From JAGXRK01 sp963804005 (GTDB lineage Bacteria > Bacteroidota > Ignavibacteria > Ignavibacteriales > Ignavibacteriaceae): 64,000 bases of DNA. The position numbers and the translations under genes were made by a program. Below, one piece after another: positions 30,477 through 38,981 of the stretch. Positions within the stretch are counted from its first letter, which is position 1. Each line of letters starts with the position of its first letter. The stretch covers positions 123,744 through 187,743 of the forward strand of contig CAWDOP010000016.1 of assembly GCA_963804005.1 (NCBI GenBank), written 5' to 3'. The notes below the pieces were generated by a model. The model had not been told where the DNA came from. It saw only the letters and a list, made by a program, of their open reading frames with translations, and ran no database searches.

Positions 30477-31853
30477 TTATTTACTCAATTGTACAATTAA
30501 TAAAGCAATTGTTGCAATGGTTCCAACTATTGATGTGATTTTAGCTGCTTGATCCACATGGTACCAAAATGTTCTCGGTGTCTTTTTTGAAACCCAAATA
30601 TAGTCCCCGGGTTCAATTACTACATCCAAATTGTCTTTTACAGTAATCCAACTTCTTGATTTACCCTTGATGATATAAATTTCATTTCCAGTATCACCTA
30701 TTCCTCCAGCAGCCTGCAGATAATATGAATATTTTTCGGACGGGAGATATTTTATATAACCAGCTTTGTTTACTTGTCCATAAACATAAACTAAATCAAG
30801 TTTAGGGGGTATATAAATTACATCGTAATTCTGAACCATGAAATTTCCATCGGAAAAATTAGGATCAAAAATTTTCGTAAAATCAACTAATCCGTTTCCT
30901 CTAAGAAATCTTAATTTTTCATCAACCTGAAAATACAACGAGTCGTCTTCTATCAGAGTTGACATTCTAAACATCTGAAGTCTTTCCGATTCTTCACTGA
31001 ACACAAGTTTTTCGAATGCATTTGCACCACGAATTATTTCTGCCCTGTTCAAATCAGCACTAGGTTTAAATCCACCAACGTTTTCAATTATTTCTTTAAT
31101 CGTTGTATTATTATGTGTAATTGGAATAAATCCGGGGCTAAAAACTTCACCGATAACATTTACTATATAATCTCTTCTGCGCGTCTCATCGGCAATAACT
31201 CTGACCCTATCTCCTCTTTTCAATAAAATTTGATCATCTATCTTACATAGGATACTGTCTGTTTTCGTTCCTTGGTAATTTAGTCTATAAATAACTACAT
31301 CTTTAACATCTTCATATGCTTCATTAATTCCTTGGGCAAGTGTGATGGCATCTGATAACATATCTCCATCTACAAACATAAAAGTGGTTGGATTATTAAC
31401 CGCACCAAGTATTCTAACAAAATTTATTTCTAAATCTACAGCAGGAAATATTAGCACATCATCATTTTTTAAGTATGGATTATATTTAAAATCACCTGTA
31501 ATTCTGAATTTTAACAGATCAAGAATTAATTCTTCACCAGTACTTCGTTTAAGTACTATACCTCTAAGTGAAAAATCATCAAGATCTCTTTTTAATCTGT
31601 CAAGCAAAGCAGGGTTATCTGTATTCCTTAATAATCTTTCCGATGCTTGATTATACATCCTAGTTATATATTGATCAACCCGTTCAGTTATCAATGCAGG
31701 AAATGTTCCATTTACGGGAAACTGCCCACCGATAGTAACGCTAATTGAAGAAAATGAAAGCACATCTGAACGTGTGTTTTGATTTGTTGATGTTTGTGCA
31801 GACAATGTCCCAAAGAATATTATAAGCAAAGTAATGATATATATTTTTTTCAT
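30477..31853 (-). CDS. polysaccharide biosynthesis/export protein with SLBB domains (Wza-like)
   Basis: 458 residues. A signal peptide at about 1-19 ends GTLSAQ. The Poly_export (PES) region is around 95-165 (TGEELILDLLKFRITGDFKY, KNDDVLIFPA). Three SLBB-type beta-grasp modules follow, marked by VRILGAVNNPTTFMF, VNVIGEVFSPGFIPI and VYVYGQVNKAGYIKY, each with a D-x-I-x-x-A-G-G-like helix (IENVGGFKPSADLNRAEI; LQAAGGIGDTGNEIYIIKG). A C-terminal membrane helix at about 435-457 fits the outer-membrane span of Wza-type channels. It exports capsule or exopolysaccharide. It is the last gene of a run with rmlB and a small barrel-like protein. Confidence 0.9.
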   Translation of the reverse strand: MKKIYIITLLIIFFGTLSAQTSTNQNTRSDVLSFSSISVTIGGQFPVNGTFPALITERVDQYITRMYNQASERLLRNTDNPALLDRLKRDLDDFSLRGIVLKRSTGEELILDLLKFRITGDFKYNPYLKNDDVLIFPAVDLEINFVRILGAVNNPTTFMFVDGDMLSDAITLAQGINEAYEDVKDVVIYRLNYQGTKTDSILCKIDDQILLKRGDRVRVIADETRRRDYIVNVIGEVFSPGFIPITHNNTTIKEIIENVGGFKPSADLNRAEIIRGANAFEKLVFSEESERLQMFRMSTLIEDDSLYFQVDEKLRFLRGNGLVDFTKIFDPNFSDGNFMVQNYDVIYIPPKLDLVYVYGQVNKAGYIKYLPSEKYSYYLQAAGGIGDTGNEIYIIKGKSRSWITVKDNLDVVIEPGDYIWVSKKTPRTFWYHVDQAAKITSIVGTIATIALLIVQLSK

Positions 31854-31875
31854 TGAATGTTATCCTTAATATCTT

Positions 31876-32892
31876 TTATTTTCTGTTTAAATATAATTCT
31901 GAATAATATTTTTGATATTCACCTGAAATGATTCTTTCCCACCAGTCTTTATTTTGAAGGTACCAATCTACTGTATATTCAATTGCTTCTTCAAACTTGA
32001 ATGCCGGTGACCATCCTAATTCATTTTGAATTTTTGATGAATCGATTGCATATCTTCTGTCATGCCCCGGTCTATCTTTAACAAACTCAATTAACTCTTC
32101 CGATTTTTTAAGTTTATTAAGTATCAATTTTATAATCTGCAAATTAGGCATTTCATTGCTGGCACCAATGTTATATACCTCGCCGTTTTTACCTTTTTCA
32201 AAAACTAATTCTACTGCTTTATTATGATCAATCACATAAATCCAATCACGTATATTCATCCCATCCCCATAAACAGGAAGCTTTTTGTTGTTGAGTGAAT
32301 TGATGATCATTAAAGGAATTAGTTTTTCAGGAAATTGATAAGGTCCATAATTATTTGAACATCTTGTAATAACAACAGGAAGTCCATAGGTATGATAGAA
32401 GGCCAAAACCATCATATCTGCAGCTGCTTTGCTCGATGAATACGGACTGTTGGGAGAAAGTGGAGTTGATTCTGTAAATAGTCCTGAAGGACCTAAACTT
32501 CCATAGACTTCATCTGTAGAGATTTGGAGAAATCTTTCAACCTCAAATCTTCTTGAAGCTTCAAGCAAAACATTTGTCCCGATAACATTTGAACGATAAA
32601 ATATTTCAGAACCGAGTATGCTTCTATCAACGTGAGATTCGGCCGCAAAATTTATTACGTATTTTATTTTAAATTTTTCAAAAATGTAGTTTACTAATTC
32701 GTGGTTAGTAATATCACCTTTTATAAACTGATAATTCTTTTTTCCCTCAGATGGCTTTAGATTTTCTAAATTGCCGGCATAAGTGAGCTTATCAAGATTT
32801 ACAATAAAATAGTCATCTCTTTTAGTTAATATGTAGTTGATAAAATTGCTTCCGATGAAGCCTGCTCCGCCTGTAACAAGTATATTTTTCAT
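31876..32892 (-). CDS. rfbB: dTDP-glucose 4,6-dehydratase
   Basis: 338 residues, an extended short-chain dehydrogenase/reductase. The NAD-binding GGAGFIGSNFINYIL is at about 7-21. FAAESHVDRSI is diagnostic of RmlB/RfbB. The catalytic STDEVYGS and YSSSKAAADM (Y-x3-K) are present, as are RCSNNYGPYQFPEKLIP and GDGMNIRDWIYV. It makes dTDP-4-keto-6-deoxyglucose for rhamnose and other deoxysugars. It is 22 bases upstream of the polysaccharide export gene and 7 bases downstream of the 241-residue protein, so all three should serve surface polysaccharide. A reductase-like gene diverges nearby at 33760. Confidence 0.96.
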   Translation of the reverse strand: MKNILVTGGAGFIGSNFINYILTKRDDYFIVNLDKLTYAGNLENLKPSEGKKNYQFIKGDITNHELVNYIFEKFKIKYVINFAAESHVDRSILGSEIFYRSNVIGTNVLLEASRRFEVERFLQISTDEVYGSLGPSGLFTESTPLSPNSPYSSSKAAADMMVLAFYHTYGLPVVITRCSNNYGPYQFPEKLIPLMIINSLNNKKLPVYGDGMNIRDWIYVIDHNKAVELVFEKGKNGEVYNIGASNEMPNLQIIKLILNKLKKSEELIEFVKDRPGHDRRYAIDSSKIQNELGWSPAFKFEEAIEYTVDWYLQNKDWWERIISGEYQKYYSELYLNRK

Positions 32893-32899
32893 TGATATC

Positions 32900-33625
32900 C
32901 TAAAAAGAAAAGAATCCTATGAATAGACCGGATTGAATAAAGAATGAATTAGCATTCAAACCAGCTGGAGCATTACGTAATGATTGATCATTATCATAAG
33001 TCCAATCATCACCAAAGGTTAACTGATAACCAATACCTAATCTAAAAACTACAAATCTATAAACAGGAATATCTAAATTTAAAGTTGGAGAGAATATCCA
33101 ATAGGAGTTTATTAATTTTTTATATGAATCATCACTGCTTGCTTGATCTAATTCACTCCAAATGCTTTCCCAATCATTAGATCCGGAGTTACTAAATAAT
33201 TCAATACTCATACTTCCGCCCCCTAAAGTTGCACCAACCGAAACACCAATGTCTTTAATAAATGGAAGAGTATATTCAACTGTTAACCCGCCGCCACCAA
33301 TAGAATAGACAGCTTCGTTATTTATTCCGTTAAGTGTGATAGCTTTAGATTGTGAACCAGCATAACCCATTCCGCCAAGTCTTAAGTTTTTCACAAAACC
33401 AATGTAGATAAAGCCTGCACCACCAGATGCATACAGACCTGATGCAGAAAATTCCGGTATGCCCAAATTCTTTAGTTGAATATTTATTTCATCAACTTTA
33501 GGAATATACCAGGAAGGGACGTAACCACCGCCGCCACCAAATGGTGCATCAAAAAATTTTCCGCTTTGAGAGTATACTATTGAAGATGAAATAATTAACA
33601 AAGCAAGTAATAATTTTCGTAACAT
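32900..33625 (-). CDS. secreted, glycine-rich, probable outer-membrane beta-barrel protein of unknown function
   Basis: 241 residues with a signal peptide (about 1-19, ends SIVYSQ). The mature start is unusually Gly-rich (FGGGGGYVPSWYIPK). Alternating-hydrophobic strands follow (GAGFIYIGFV, GGGLTVEYTLP, IGVSVGATLGGGSMSIEL, LNLDIPVYRFVVFRLGIGYQ), and the protein ends FIQSGLFIGFFSF, with a terminal aromatic like outer-membrane barrels. I do not recognise a named family. It precedes rfbB by 7 bases, so a role in the envelope or in polysaccharide export is inferred from position only. Confidence 0.65.
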   Translation of the reverse strand: MLRKLLLALLIISSSIVYSQSGKFFDAPFGGGGGYVPSWYIPKVDEINIQLKNLGIPEFSASGLYASGGAGFIYIGFVKNLRLGGMGYAGSQSKAITLNGINNEAVYSIGGGGLTVEYTLPFIKDIGVSVGATLGGGSMSIELFSNSGSNDWESIWSELDQASSDDSYKKLINSYWIFSPTLNLDIPVYRFVVFRLGIGYQLTFGDDWTYDNDQSLRNAPAGLNANSFFIQSGLFIGFFSF

Positions 33626-33759
33626 AAACTTTTCTCAAATATTTTTATAAATTTACCAAAGGGGTTAAGAATTTCCAAAGCTTGACAAAAATCTAATCGT
33701 TAAATTATGTGCATTAAACAGTATATTTAAGTCACTTTTATAGTAGCAAAGTAGTAATA

Positions 33760-34647
33760 ATGAAAATATTTATCACCGGTGGAAGCGGCTTGTTGGGTCA
33801 GTATTTAAATTCGGAACTTTCTGGAAAACATCAGGTTTTAACACAGCATAATGAACATCAAGGTAATTGTAAATTATTCAAAAATATAAAACTTGATTTG
33901 ACTGATTTTAATTCATTAAATAGAGTCTTAAGCGAGTTTAAACCTGAAGTAGTCATTCACACAGCAGCGATTTCCACTCCGACATTAGGGGCAACTTCTA
34001 ATTCAACGCAAGTTTATTTTGTGAATGTAACCGCGACAGAGAGACTTGCTGAATTATGTGAGAAGTACAAAGTAAAAATGATTTACACCTCCACTGATCT
34101 TGTTTATGCCGGTTACCGGGGTTCTATGTTGAAGGAAGATTCCAAGTTAATTCCGGTTTCGCTTTATGCAGAAACAAAATTAATGGGTGAAGTGAAAATT
34201 CAGGAAACGTTTGACAACTATATTATTCTTCGAACAGCTCTTTTATACGGATTCGGACTTAATCATTCTAAATGTCATTTCCATCAAATGCATATGGATT
34301 TGAAGCACGATAAAGAGGTGAAGTTATTTGCAGATCAATTCCGTTCCCCAATTTCTTTGATTGACGCCGCCCGATTGATAAATCAACTATTAGATAAAGA
34401 CATAAAAAGTGAAATAATAAACTTTGGCGGTGCAGAAAGAGTATCGCGTTATCAACTTGGTGAAATATTATGTGATGTTGCCGGATTTGATAAAAATCTT
34501 CTCTTCAAAATAACTATGGATGCTGTGCCTGATTTGCCAAAAGTTGAAGATGTTTCAATGAATTGTGATAAACTGAAGTCGTTTGGAATACAAAGTAGCG
34601 CGATTAGTGAGTCAATTAAAAATTCTCTTGAGTTCTTAAAACAATAA
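33760..34647 (+). CDS. SDR family oxidoreductase, dTDP-4-dehydrorhamnose reductase-like
   Basis: 295 residues of the RmlD/extended-SDR type. GGSGLLGQYLNSEL is the NAD(P) site, HTAAISTPTLGATSN and YTSTDLVYAGYRGS lead to the catalytic YAETKLMGEV (Y-x3-K), then RTALLYGFG. The short length and DQFRSPISLIDAARLI fit RmlD-like reductases, but the normal RmlD genes rmlA and rmlC are absent here, so the sugar is uncertain. It is divergent from the rfbB group. Its 3' end overlaps the convergent DUF1460 gene by 32 bases, an unusual tail-to-tail arrangement. Confidence 0.85.
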   Translation: MKIFITGGSGLLGQYLNSELSGKHQVLTQHNEHQGNCKLFKNIKLDLTDFNSLNRVLSEFKPEVVIHTAAISTPTLGATSNSTQVYFVNVTATERLAELCEKYKVKMIYTSTDLVYAGYRGSMLKEDSKLIPVSLYAETKLMGEVKIQETFDNYIILRTALLYGFGLNHSKCHFHQMHMDLKHDKEVKLFADQFRSPISLIDAARLINQLLDKDIKSEIINFGGAERVSRYQLGEILCDVAGFDKNLLFKITMDAVPDLPKVEDVSMNCDKLKSFGIQSSAISESIKNSLEFLKQ

Positions 34648-35545
34648 TTCCAGTATGCTTTTTAATCTTCTTTGCGTAATCACTCAAAGGCAATTCTGAA
34701 ATCTGAACCTTACTCCCGACCAGAGGGGCATGCATAAAATGGATTTTCCCATCCTCCATTTTAACTGCAAAACCTACATGTCCTATATCCAGTCCTTCAA
34801 TGTTTGTTGTTAAAGCAATTAAATCACCGGTTTGAATTTTATCTTCAATATCTCTGACTTTGTCTTTTGGTATGAAATGATATTTCCGTTTACTAATTTC
34901 TACTTCCTGACTCTTAATTACTGGGATGAATTCCGGACTTTGTTTAAGATGCAAATAAAGATGAGGATTGGATGACATATAGCTTACATCAAATTTCTTT
35001 TCTAATCCGCCCAGATCTTCAGTTACATCTTTTACAATTCCTTTTTGAACGTTGTTGTAAATCCAATCAGAAAAATAATGAAGACGCGAAGGATAACGAT
35101 CTATTTTCCCATCACGATAACGAATAAAGGTTAATTCTTTCTGATAATCCTCAAAAGAAAATTTGTTTTGTTTAATGCATCTTGCTAAAGCCAGAGATGT
35201 TTCCAGAAAGGTGGTGCAATCCAATCCTGAAAAATTTATTACAAGCTGTTCCTCACCTTCTTTTTCAGCTGTGTAAGCAACATATTCAGTTCCCAGGAAA
35301 CTCTTTCCAATTTCAACAATAATTTCATTTAAAGGTTTCTCAGAAAGTGATTTTGAAACAGCGAACTCAAATTTAGCGTTGCAGATTTCAATATCTTTTT
35401 CAGAAAAAATTTGAGCAATGCTATTTGAAGAAAATAGTAATACTAGAAAAAACGATACTGTTATCAAAATATTGCTTGAAGATTTCTCCCCCGACCAGTC
35501 GGGGTCGAAATGACAATTAACAAATTTTCTTTTGGCGTTTAACAT
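34616..35545 (-). CDS. DUF1460 (NlpC/P60-like) cell-wall amidase-type protein, N-terminus derived from a repeat element
   Basis: 309 residues from the ATG at 35545; the frame is open further up into dnaB, but that would overlap it by 74 bases. The DUF1460 papain-like domain has its nucleophile at Cys110 (SGLDCTTFLETSLALAR), His256 in GLDIGHVGFAVK, and HAP at 272-274. The family trims murein peptides or amides in the periplasm. A hydrophobic signal segment, ILITVSFFLVLLFSS, is at about 26-40 and ends NSIAQ. The residues before it (about 10-23, CHFDPDWSGEKSS) are encoded by a palindromic repeat (35480..35514) and are not family sequence. No other ATG lies between the repeat and the signal segment; a TTG at the I-L of that segment is possible. 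Confidence 0.82.
   Translation of the reverse strand: MLNAKRKFVNCHFDPDWSGEKSSSNILITVSFFLVLLFSSNSIAQIFSEKDIEICNAKFEFAVSKSLSEKPLNEIIVEIGKSFLGTEYVAYTAEKEGEEQLVINFSGLDCTTFLETSLALARCIKQNKFSFEDYQKELTFIRYRDGKIDRYPSRLHYFSDWIYNNVQKGIVKDVTEDLGGLEKKFDVSYMSSNPHLYLHLKQSPEFIPVIKSQEVEISKRKYHFIPKDKVRDIEDKIQTGDLIALTTNIEGLDIGHVGFAVKMEDGKIHFMHAPLVGSKVQISELPLSDYAKKIKKHTGIIVLRTQENF
35480..35514. repeat. palindromic element in the leader of the DUF1460 gene (CCCCGA-N-TCGGGG family)
   Basis: Core CCCCGAC-CA-GTCGGGG at 35489..35504, flanked on the minus strand by GTCATTTCGA and GAGAAATCT. On the minus strand it is translated as HFDPDWSGEKS. Related cores occur at 37012..37030 and 46769..46784. Confidence 0.8.
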
Positions 35546-35558
35546 CTGACATTTCACT

Positions 35559-36992
35559 TTAAATAATATCCTCATCAACAGCTTCAACTGACGTATACTC
35601 TGCAATCTGTCTGGCGTGAGCAAGATTTTCAAACCTTGCGTAATCCTTTAAGAAAGCTAATTTAATATCACCGACTGGTCCATTTCTTTGCTTTCCGACA
35701 ATTATTTCAGCAACGCTTTCCGTAGAGCTTTCATCAGGAAATTGTTTAATTCCATACAATTCAGGACGATTAAGAAAAATTACCACATCAGCATCCTGCT
35801 CGATTGATCCTGACTCACGAAGATCAGATAGCTGAGGACGTTTATCTGTACGCGTTTCAACTGCACGATTAAGCTGTGCAAGTGCGATTACAGGAATGTT
35901 AAGTTCTTTAGCCAATGCTTTTAATGATCTGGATATATGCGAAATTTCTCTTTCACGACTTTCTGCTTTTGCCGGTCCCTGCATTAACTGAAGATAATCT
36001 ACTATTACCATCCCGATTTGTTTTTCAGCTTTAAGTCTTCTTGCTTTTGCTCTTATTTCAAGTACGGTTTGCGCGGGAGAATCATCCACATAGATTGGTG
36101 CATTGATGAGTTTGTGAGCATTCTTACTCAGTTTGGCAGCTTCTTCGTGAGGAAGTTTTCCTGTTCTTACAAGATGTGCATTTAATCTTCCTTCTGCACA
36201 AAGTAAGCGAATGATTAATTGCATTGTTGACATTTCAAGACTGAAAATTCCAACTGGCACCTGGTGATCAACAGCAGCGTTGCGTGCCAGAGTCAGCGCC
36301 AGGGCAGTTTTGCCCATAGAGGGTCTGGCTGCAATTATTATCAAATCCGATTTTTGGAATCCGCCAAGTATTTCATCAAGTTCATAAAATCCAGTAGGAA
36401 CAGAAAACTTTTTATGGGTTTGAGAATGAATCGCTTCGATATATTCAAGCGCATCTCTTACAGCTCGATCCATTCCTTGAAATGACTTTTGCAGATGTGA
36501 TTCAGTTATTTCAAATATTTTTCTTTCTGCATCATCAAGAATATCAAATGCATCGCTGGAACCATCGTAAGCAGCGCGTGCAATTTCGTGGGAGCTAGTT
36601 ATTAGTCCGCGCAAAATTTGCTTTTCAAGAATTATTCTTGCGTGAAATTCAACATTTGCAGCTGAAGAAATATTTTGTGAAAGTTTGCTTAAATAAACAG
36701 CACCTCCAACATCATCAATATGATTTCGCTTTTTCAACTCCTCGTAAACTGTAACAGTATCAATCGCTTCACCGGATTCAAACAGAGAGATCATTGTTTC
36801 GAAAATTAAATGGTGAGCTTTATAATAGAAACTTTCCGGTTTTAGAAGTTCAATTGCTTTTGGCACTGCTTCCTTTTCTATAAGCATCGCACCAATAACT
36901 GCTGCTTCTATTTCTGGAGCAGATGGTGGTTTAACATCTGCGGGAATGATGCTGTTTGTTTGGTTTTCTGTTGTTTTTTTTAATTTAGCCAT
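35559..36992 (-). CDS. dnaB: replicative DNA helicase DnaB
   Basis: 477 residues, without an intein. The N-terminal DnaG-interacting domain (PPSAPEIEAAVIGAMLIEKE) is followed by a linker and the RecA-like motor. Walker A is AARPSMGKTALAL, Walker B is MVIVDYLQLMQGP, then SREREISHISRSLKALAKEL, ALAQLNRAVETR and the arginine-finger region KRPQLSDLRESGSIEQDADV. It is the ring helicase at the replication fork. Only the palindrome at 37012..37030 and about 100 further bases separate it from the uracil-DNA glycosylase gene upstream on the same strand. Confidence 0.97.
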   Translation of the reverse strand: MAKLKKTTENQTNSIIPADVKPPSAPEIEAAVIGAMLIEKEAVPKAIELLKPESFYYKAHHLIFETMISLFESGEAIDTVTVYEELKKRNHIDDVGGAVYLSKLSQNISSAANVEFHARIILEKQILRGLITSSHEIARAAYDGSSDAFDILDDAERKIFEITESHLQKSFQGMDRAVRDALEYIEAIHSQTHKKFSVPTGFYELDEILGGFQKSDLIIIAARPSMGKTALALTLARNAAVDHQVPVGIFSLEMSTMQLIIRLLCAEGRLNAHLVRTGKLPHEEAAKLSKNAHKLINAPIYVDDSPAQTVLEIRAKARRLKAEKQIGMVIVDYLQLMQGPAKAESREREISHISRSLKALAKELNIPVIALAQLNRAVETRTDKRPQLSDLRESGSIEQDADVVIFLNRPELYGIKQFPDESSTESVAEIIVGKQRNGPVGDIKLAFLKDYARFENLAHARQIAEYTSVEAVDEDII

Positions 36993-37011
36993 AACCGTTT
37001 TCCGACAAAAT

Positions 37012-37030
37012 ACCCCGAATGAATCGGGGT
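37012..37030. repeat. palindromic element upstream of dnaB
   Basis: ACCCCGA (37012..37018), five-base loop, TCGGGGT (37024..37030). It is 20 bases before the dnaB start, so it would be in the dnaB leader. It belongs to the CCCCGA-N-TCGGGG family and could also end transcription of the gene upstream. Confidence 0.7.
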
Positions 37031-37143
37031 GTAAAGATACGAATAAATATTAATTGCAATTGGAAAATTAGAATTGTTTAAGTGAGAGTCAATTGAAATG
37101 CTTAATATTTTTGTTCAGTTATGAATAAAACACAGGATTCTGA

Positions 37144-37911
37144 TCAAGAAATTTCATCATAAAACTTTCTGAACTTTTTTACATCTTCCCAGCAATCGCG
37201 TTTCCAATTGGGATTGCGTAATAAAGCAGCAGGATGAAATGTTACCATTGTGCTTATCCCTTCATATTCATAAATATTACCGCGCAATTTGGTAAGTGAT
37301 TCCTTCTTTTTAAGTAAACCCTTTGCCGCCGTTAATCCAAGACAAAGAATTAATTTAGGTTGAATTAGTTCAATTTGTTTTTTTAGATATGGGATGCAGG
37401 TATCCATTTCATCAGGCATAGGAGTGCGGTTTCCTGGAGGACGACATTTTACAATATTTGCAATAAAAACTTCATCTCTTTCAAACTTGATTGCTTTAAG
37501 AATATCGGTTAGTAGTTTCCCTGCTCTTCCAACAAATGGCAATCCCTGAACATCCTCTTCAGCACCGGGACCTTCACCAATTACCATAACATCTGCATTT
37601 GGATTTCCGCTTCCGAAAACAAATTTATTCCTGTTTTTGTGAAGATCGCATTTTTTGCAATTGCAGATTAGTTTATTCAACGCATCCAGTGAATTTGATG
37701 TTTCCCAGGTTTCTTTTTCGCTTTCAAATAATTGAACTTCCTTTTCGGAAGGTTCCTTGATAGCTATTTTTTTGGCTTTAGACTTCAAATCAGGATACTC
37801 TTTTTTTTCAGGTTTAACGAATTGCTGCTTTGGTTCAAAAAGATCATCGTTAAAAATTTCTTTTTGATCTTTTAGTAAACGAATTAGTTTTTCTTTTGGA
37901 ATTTTTGTCAT
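37144..37911 (-). CDS. uracil-DNA glycosylase, family 4 type ([4Fe-4S])
   Basis: 255 residues. The C-terminal 180 residues are a family 4/5-like uracil-DNA glycosylase. Cluster cysteines are in NCKKCDLHKNRNKF, later VKCRPPGNR and MDTCIPYLKK. The catalytic block is GEGPGAEEDVQGLPFVGRAG and the C-terminal His motif is MVTFHPAALLRNP. It removes uracil from DNA to start base-excision repair. About 75 N-terminal residues are Lys/Glu-rich and not part of the domain. A perfect inverted repeat, TTCACAAAA-N8-TTTTGTGAA (37941..37966), lies 30 bases upstream of the start and might be an operator. Confidence 0.93.
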   Translation of the reverse strand: MTKIPKEKLIRLLKDQKEIFNDDLFEPKQQFVKPEKKEYPDLKSKAKKIAIKEPSEKEVQLFESEKETWETSNSLDALNKLICNCKKCDLHKNRNKFVFGSGNPNADVMVIGEGPGAEEDVQGLPFVGRAGKLLTDILKAIKFERDEVFIANIVKCRPPGNRTPMPDEMDTCIPYLKKQIELIQPKLILCLGLTAAKGLLKKKESLTKLRGNIYEYEGISTMVTFHPAALLRNPNWKRDCWEDVKKFRKFYDEIS

Positions 37912-38051
37912 CTAAATATTTTAAGAAAAGTATTTACCGATTCACAAAAAGAATCAATTTTGTGAAATTGAATTTTTAAGTTATAGAAATTTAACATCTA
38001 GAATATTACATAAAAACAAAAACGGAAATAATTAGTAAAAATCACTCCCGC

Positions 38052-38102
38052 AAAAAAAATAAACCGGAATTATTTTAGTTGAACTATAACAATAAGTTCC
38101 GG
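38052..38102 (-). terminator. terminator of the yicC-gmk-rpoZ unit
   Basis: On the minus strand CCGGAA (38102..38097) pairs with TTCCGG (38069..38064) across a long loop, then TTTATTTTTTTT follows. It lies 15 bases past the rpoZ stop. Confidence 0.65.
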
Positions 38103-38116
38103 CAATTTATTTTGTA

Positions 38117-38407
38117 TTACTGCTTATATTCAAAATCAATCTTACCGTCAAGAAGTTCATTCAAAGCCTGAAGATGCGGCTTTTTTTTCTTTTCCTGTTC
38201 AAGCGCAATTTTAAGCTGAGCCGGATTTGTAATATCTTCAGTTTCTTCATCAGCGGCTGTTTCAGGGATTGTATTAAGCAGAGCATTAAACTCTATTTTA
38301 TTCTCATCATTAATTTGCCGTGCTCTTTTTGCAGAGACGATGACAGCTTCATAAACATTTGAAGCGCGTTTATCTATTTCCCTTAAATCAATTGGTGTGC
38401 TGTGCAT
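38117..38407 (-). CDS. rpoZ: DNA-directed RNA polymerase omega subunit
   Basis: 96 residues. The N-terminal part, TPIDLREIDKRASNVYEAVIV followed by SAKRARQIND, matches the omega fold (I-D-x-x-x-x-x-x-x-N-x-Y-E-x-V-x-x-x-A-x-R-A-R-Q-I). The C-terminal EQEKKKKPHLQALNELLDGK is typical of the Bacteroidota form. It helps assemble and stabilise the beta' subunit. It follows gmk by 5 bases, the classical gmk-rpoZ pairing, which confirms the call. Confidence 0.92.
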   Translation of the reverse strand: MHSTPIDLREIDKRASNVYEAVIVSAKRARQINDENKIEFNALLNTIPETAADEETEDITNPAQLKIALEQEKKKKPHLQALNELLDGKIDFEYKQ

Positions 38408-38412
38408 TTGTT

Positions 38413-38979
38413 TTACTCCTTTATAATTTTATTTATTAAACTTATAGCTTCATTGGTTGCTTTTTCAAGCACTTTATTTTCCACAATGAAATCAAATTTT
38501 TCTTTTAGTTCCAGTTCCATCTTAGCGCGGTCAATTCTCTTCTGAAAATCTTCCAAGTTTTCGGTATTTCTGTTTTTTAATCTTTTCACCAACTCATCAA
38601 ATGAAGGCGGATCAATAAAAATTAAAAAAGATTCAGGATAAATTTTCTTCAGCGATAATGCACCTTTAACATCAACTTCGAGAACAACAGACCTACCATT
38701 ATTAATGTTTTCGGCAATAAAACTCTTAAAAGTTCCGTAATAATAGTCGTAAAATCTTTCCCACTCTACAAAATCATCATTCTCAATATGTTTTTTAAAT
38801 TCATCTTCCGTAATAAAAAAATATTCAACCCCGTGCGCTTCATTTTTTCGTTTCGGTCTTGTTGTAGCCGAAACAGAAAAAACCAATTCAGGAAACTGAT
38901 GTAAAATTTTTTTAACTATTGTTGTTTTGCCGCCGCCGCTTGGTGAAGATACGGCAATAATTTTTCCTTTTTTGCTCAA
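38413..38979 (-). CDS. gmk: guanylate kinase
   Basis: 188 residues. ATP:GMP phosphotransferase. The P-loop SSPSGGGKTTIVKKIL is at about 11-26. GMP-binding SATTRPKRKNEAHGVEYFF and DDFVEWERFYDYYYG are intact, and the lid region has RLKNRNTENLEDFQKR. The start codon is a TTG two bases after the yicC stop; no ATG is available in front of the P-loop, so TTG initiation coupled to yicC is the best reading. It is followed by rpoZ. Confidence 0.95.
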   Translation of the reverse strand: MSKKGKIIAVSSPSGGGKTTIVKKILHQFPELVFSVSATTRPKRKNEAHGVEYFFITEDEFKKHIENDDFVEWERFYDYYYGTFKSFIAENINNGRSVVLEVDVKGALSLKKIYPESFLIFIDPPSFDELVKRLKNRNTENLEDFQKRIDRAKMELELKEKFDFIVENKVLEKATNEAISLINKIIKE

Positions 38980-38981
38980 AG

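Noticed and set aside
35546..35632. Upstream start for the DUF1460 gene inside dnaB
   Set aside because: It would overlap dnaB by 74 bases and adds residues unlike the family.
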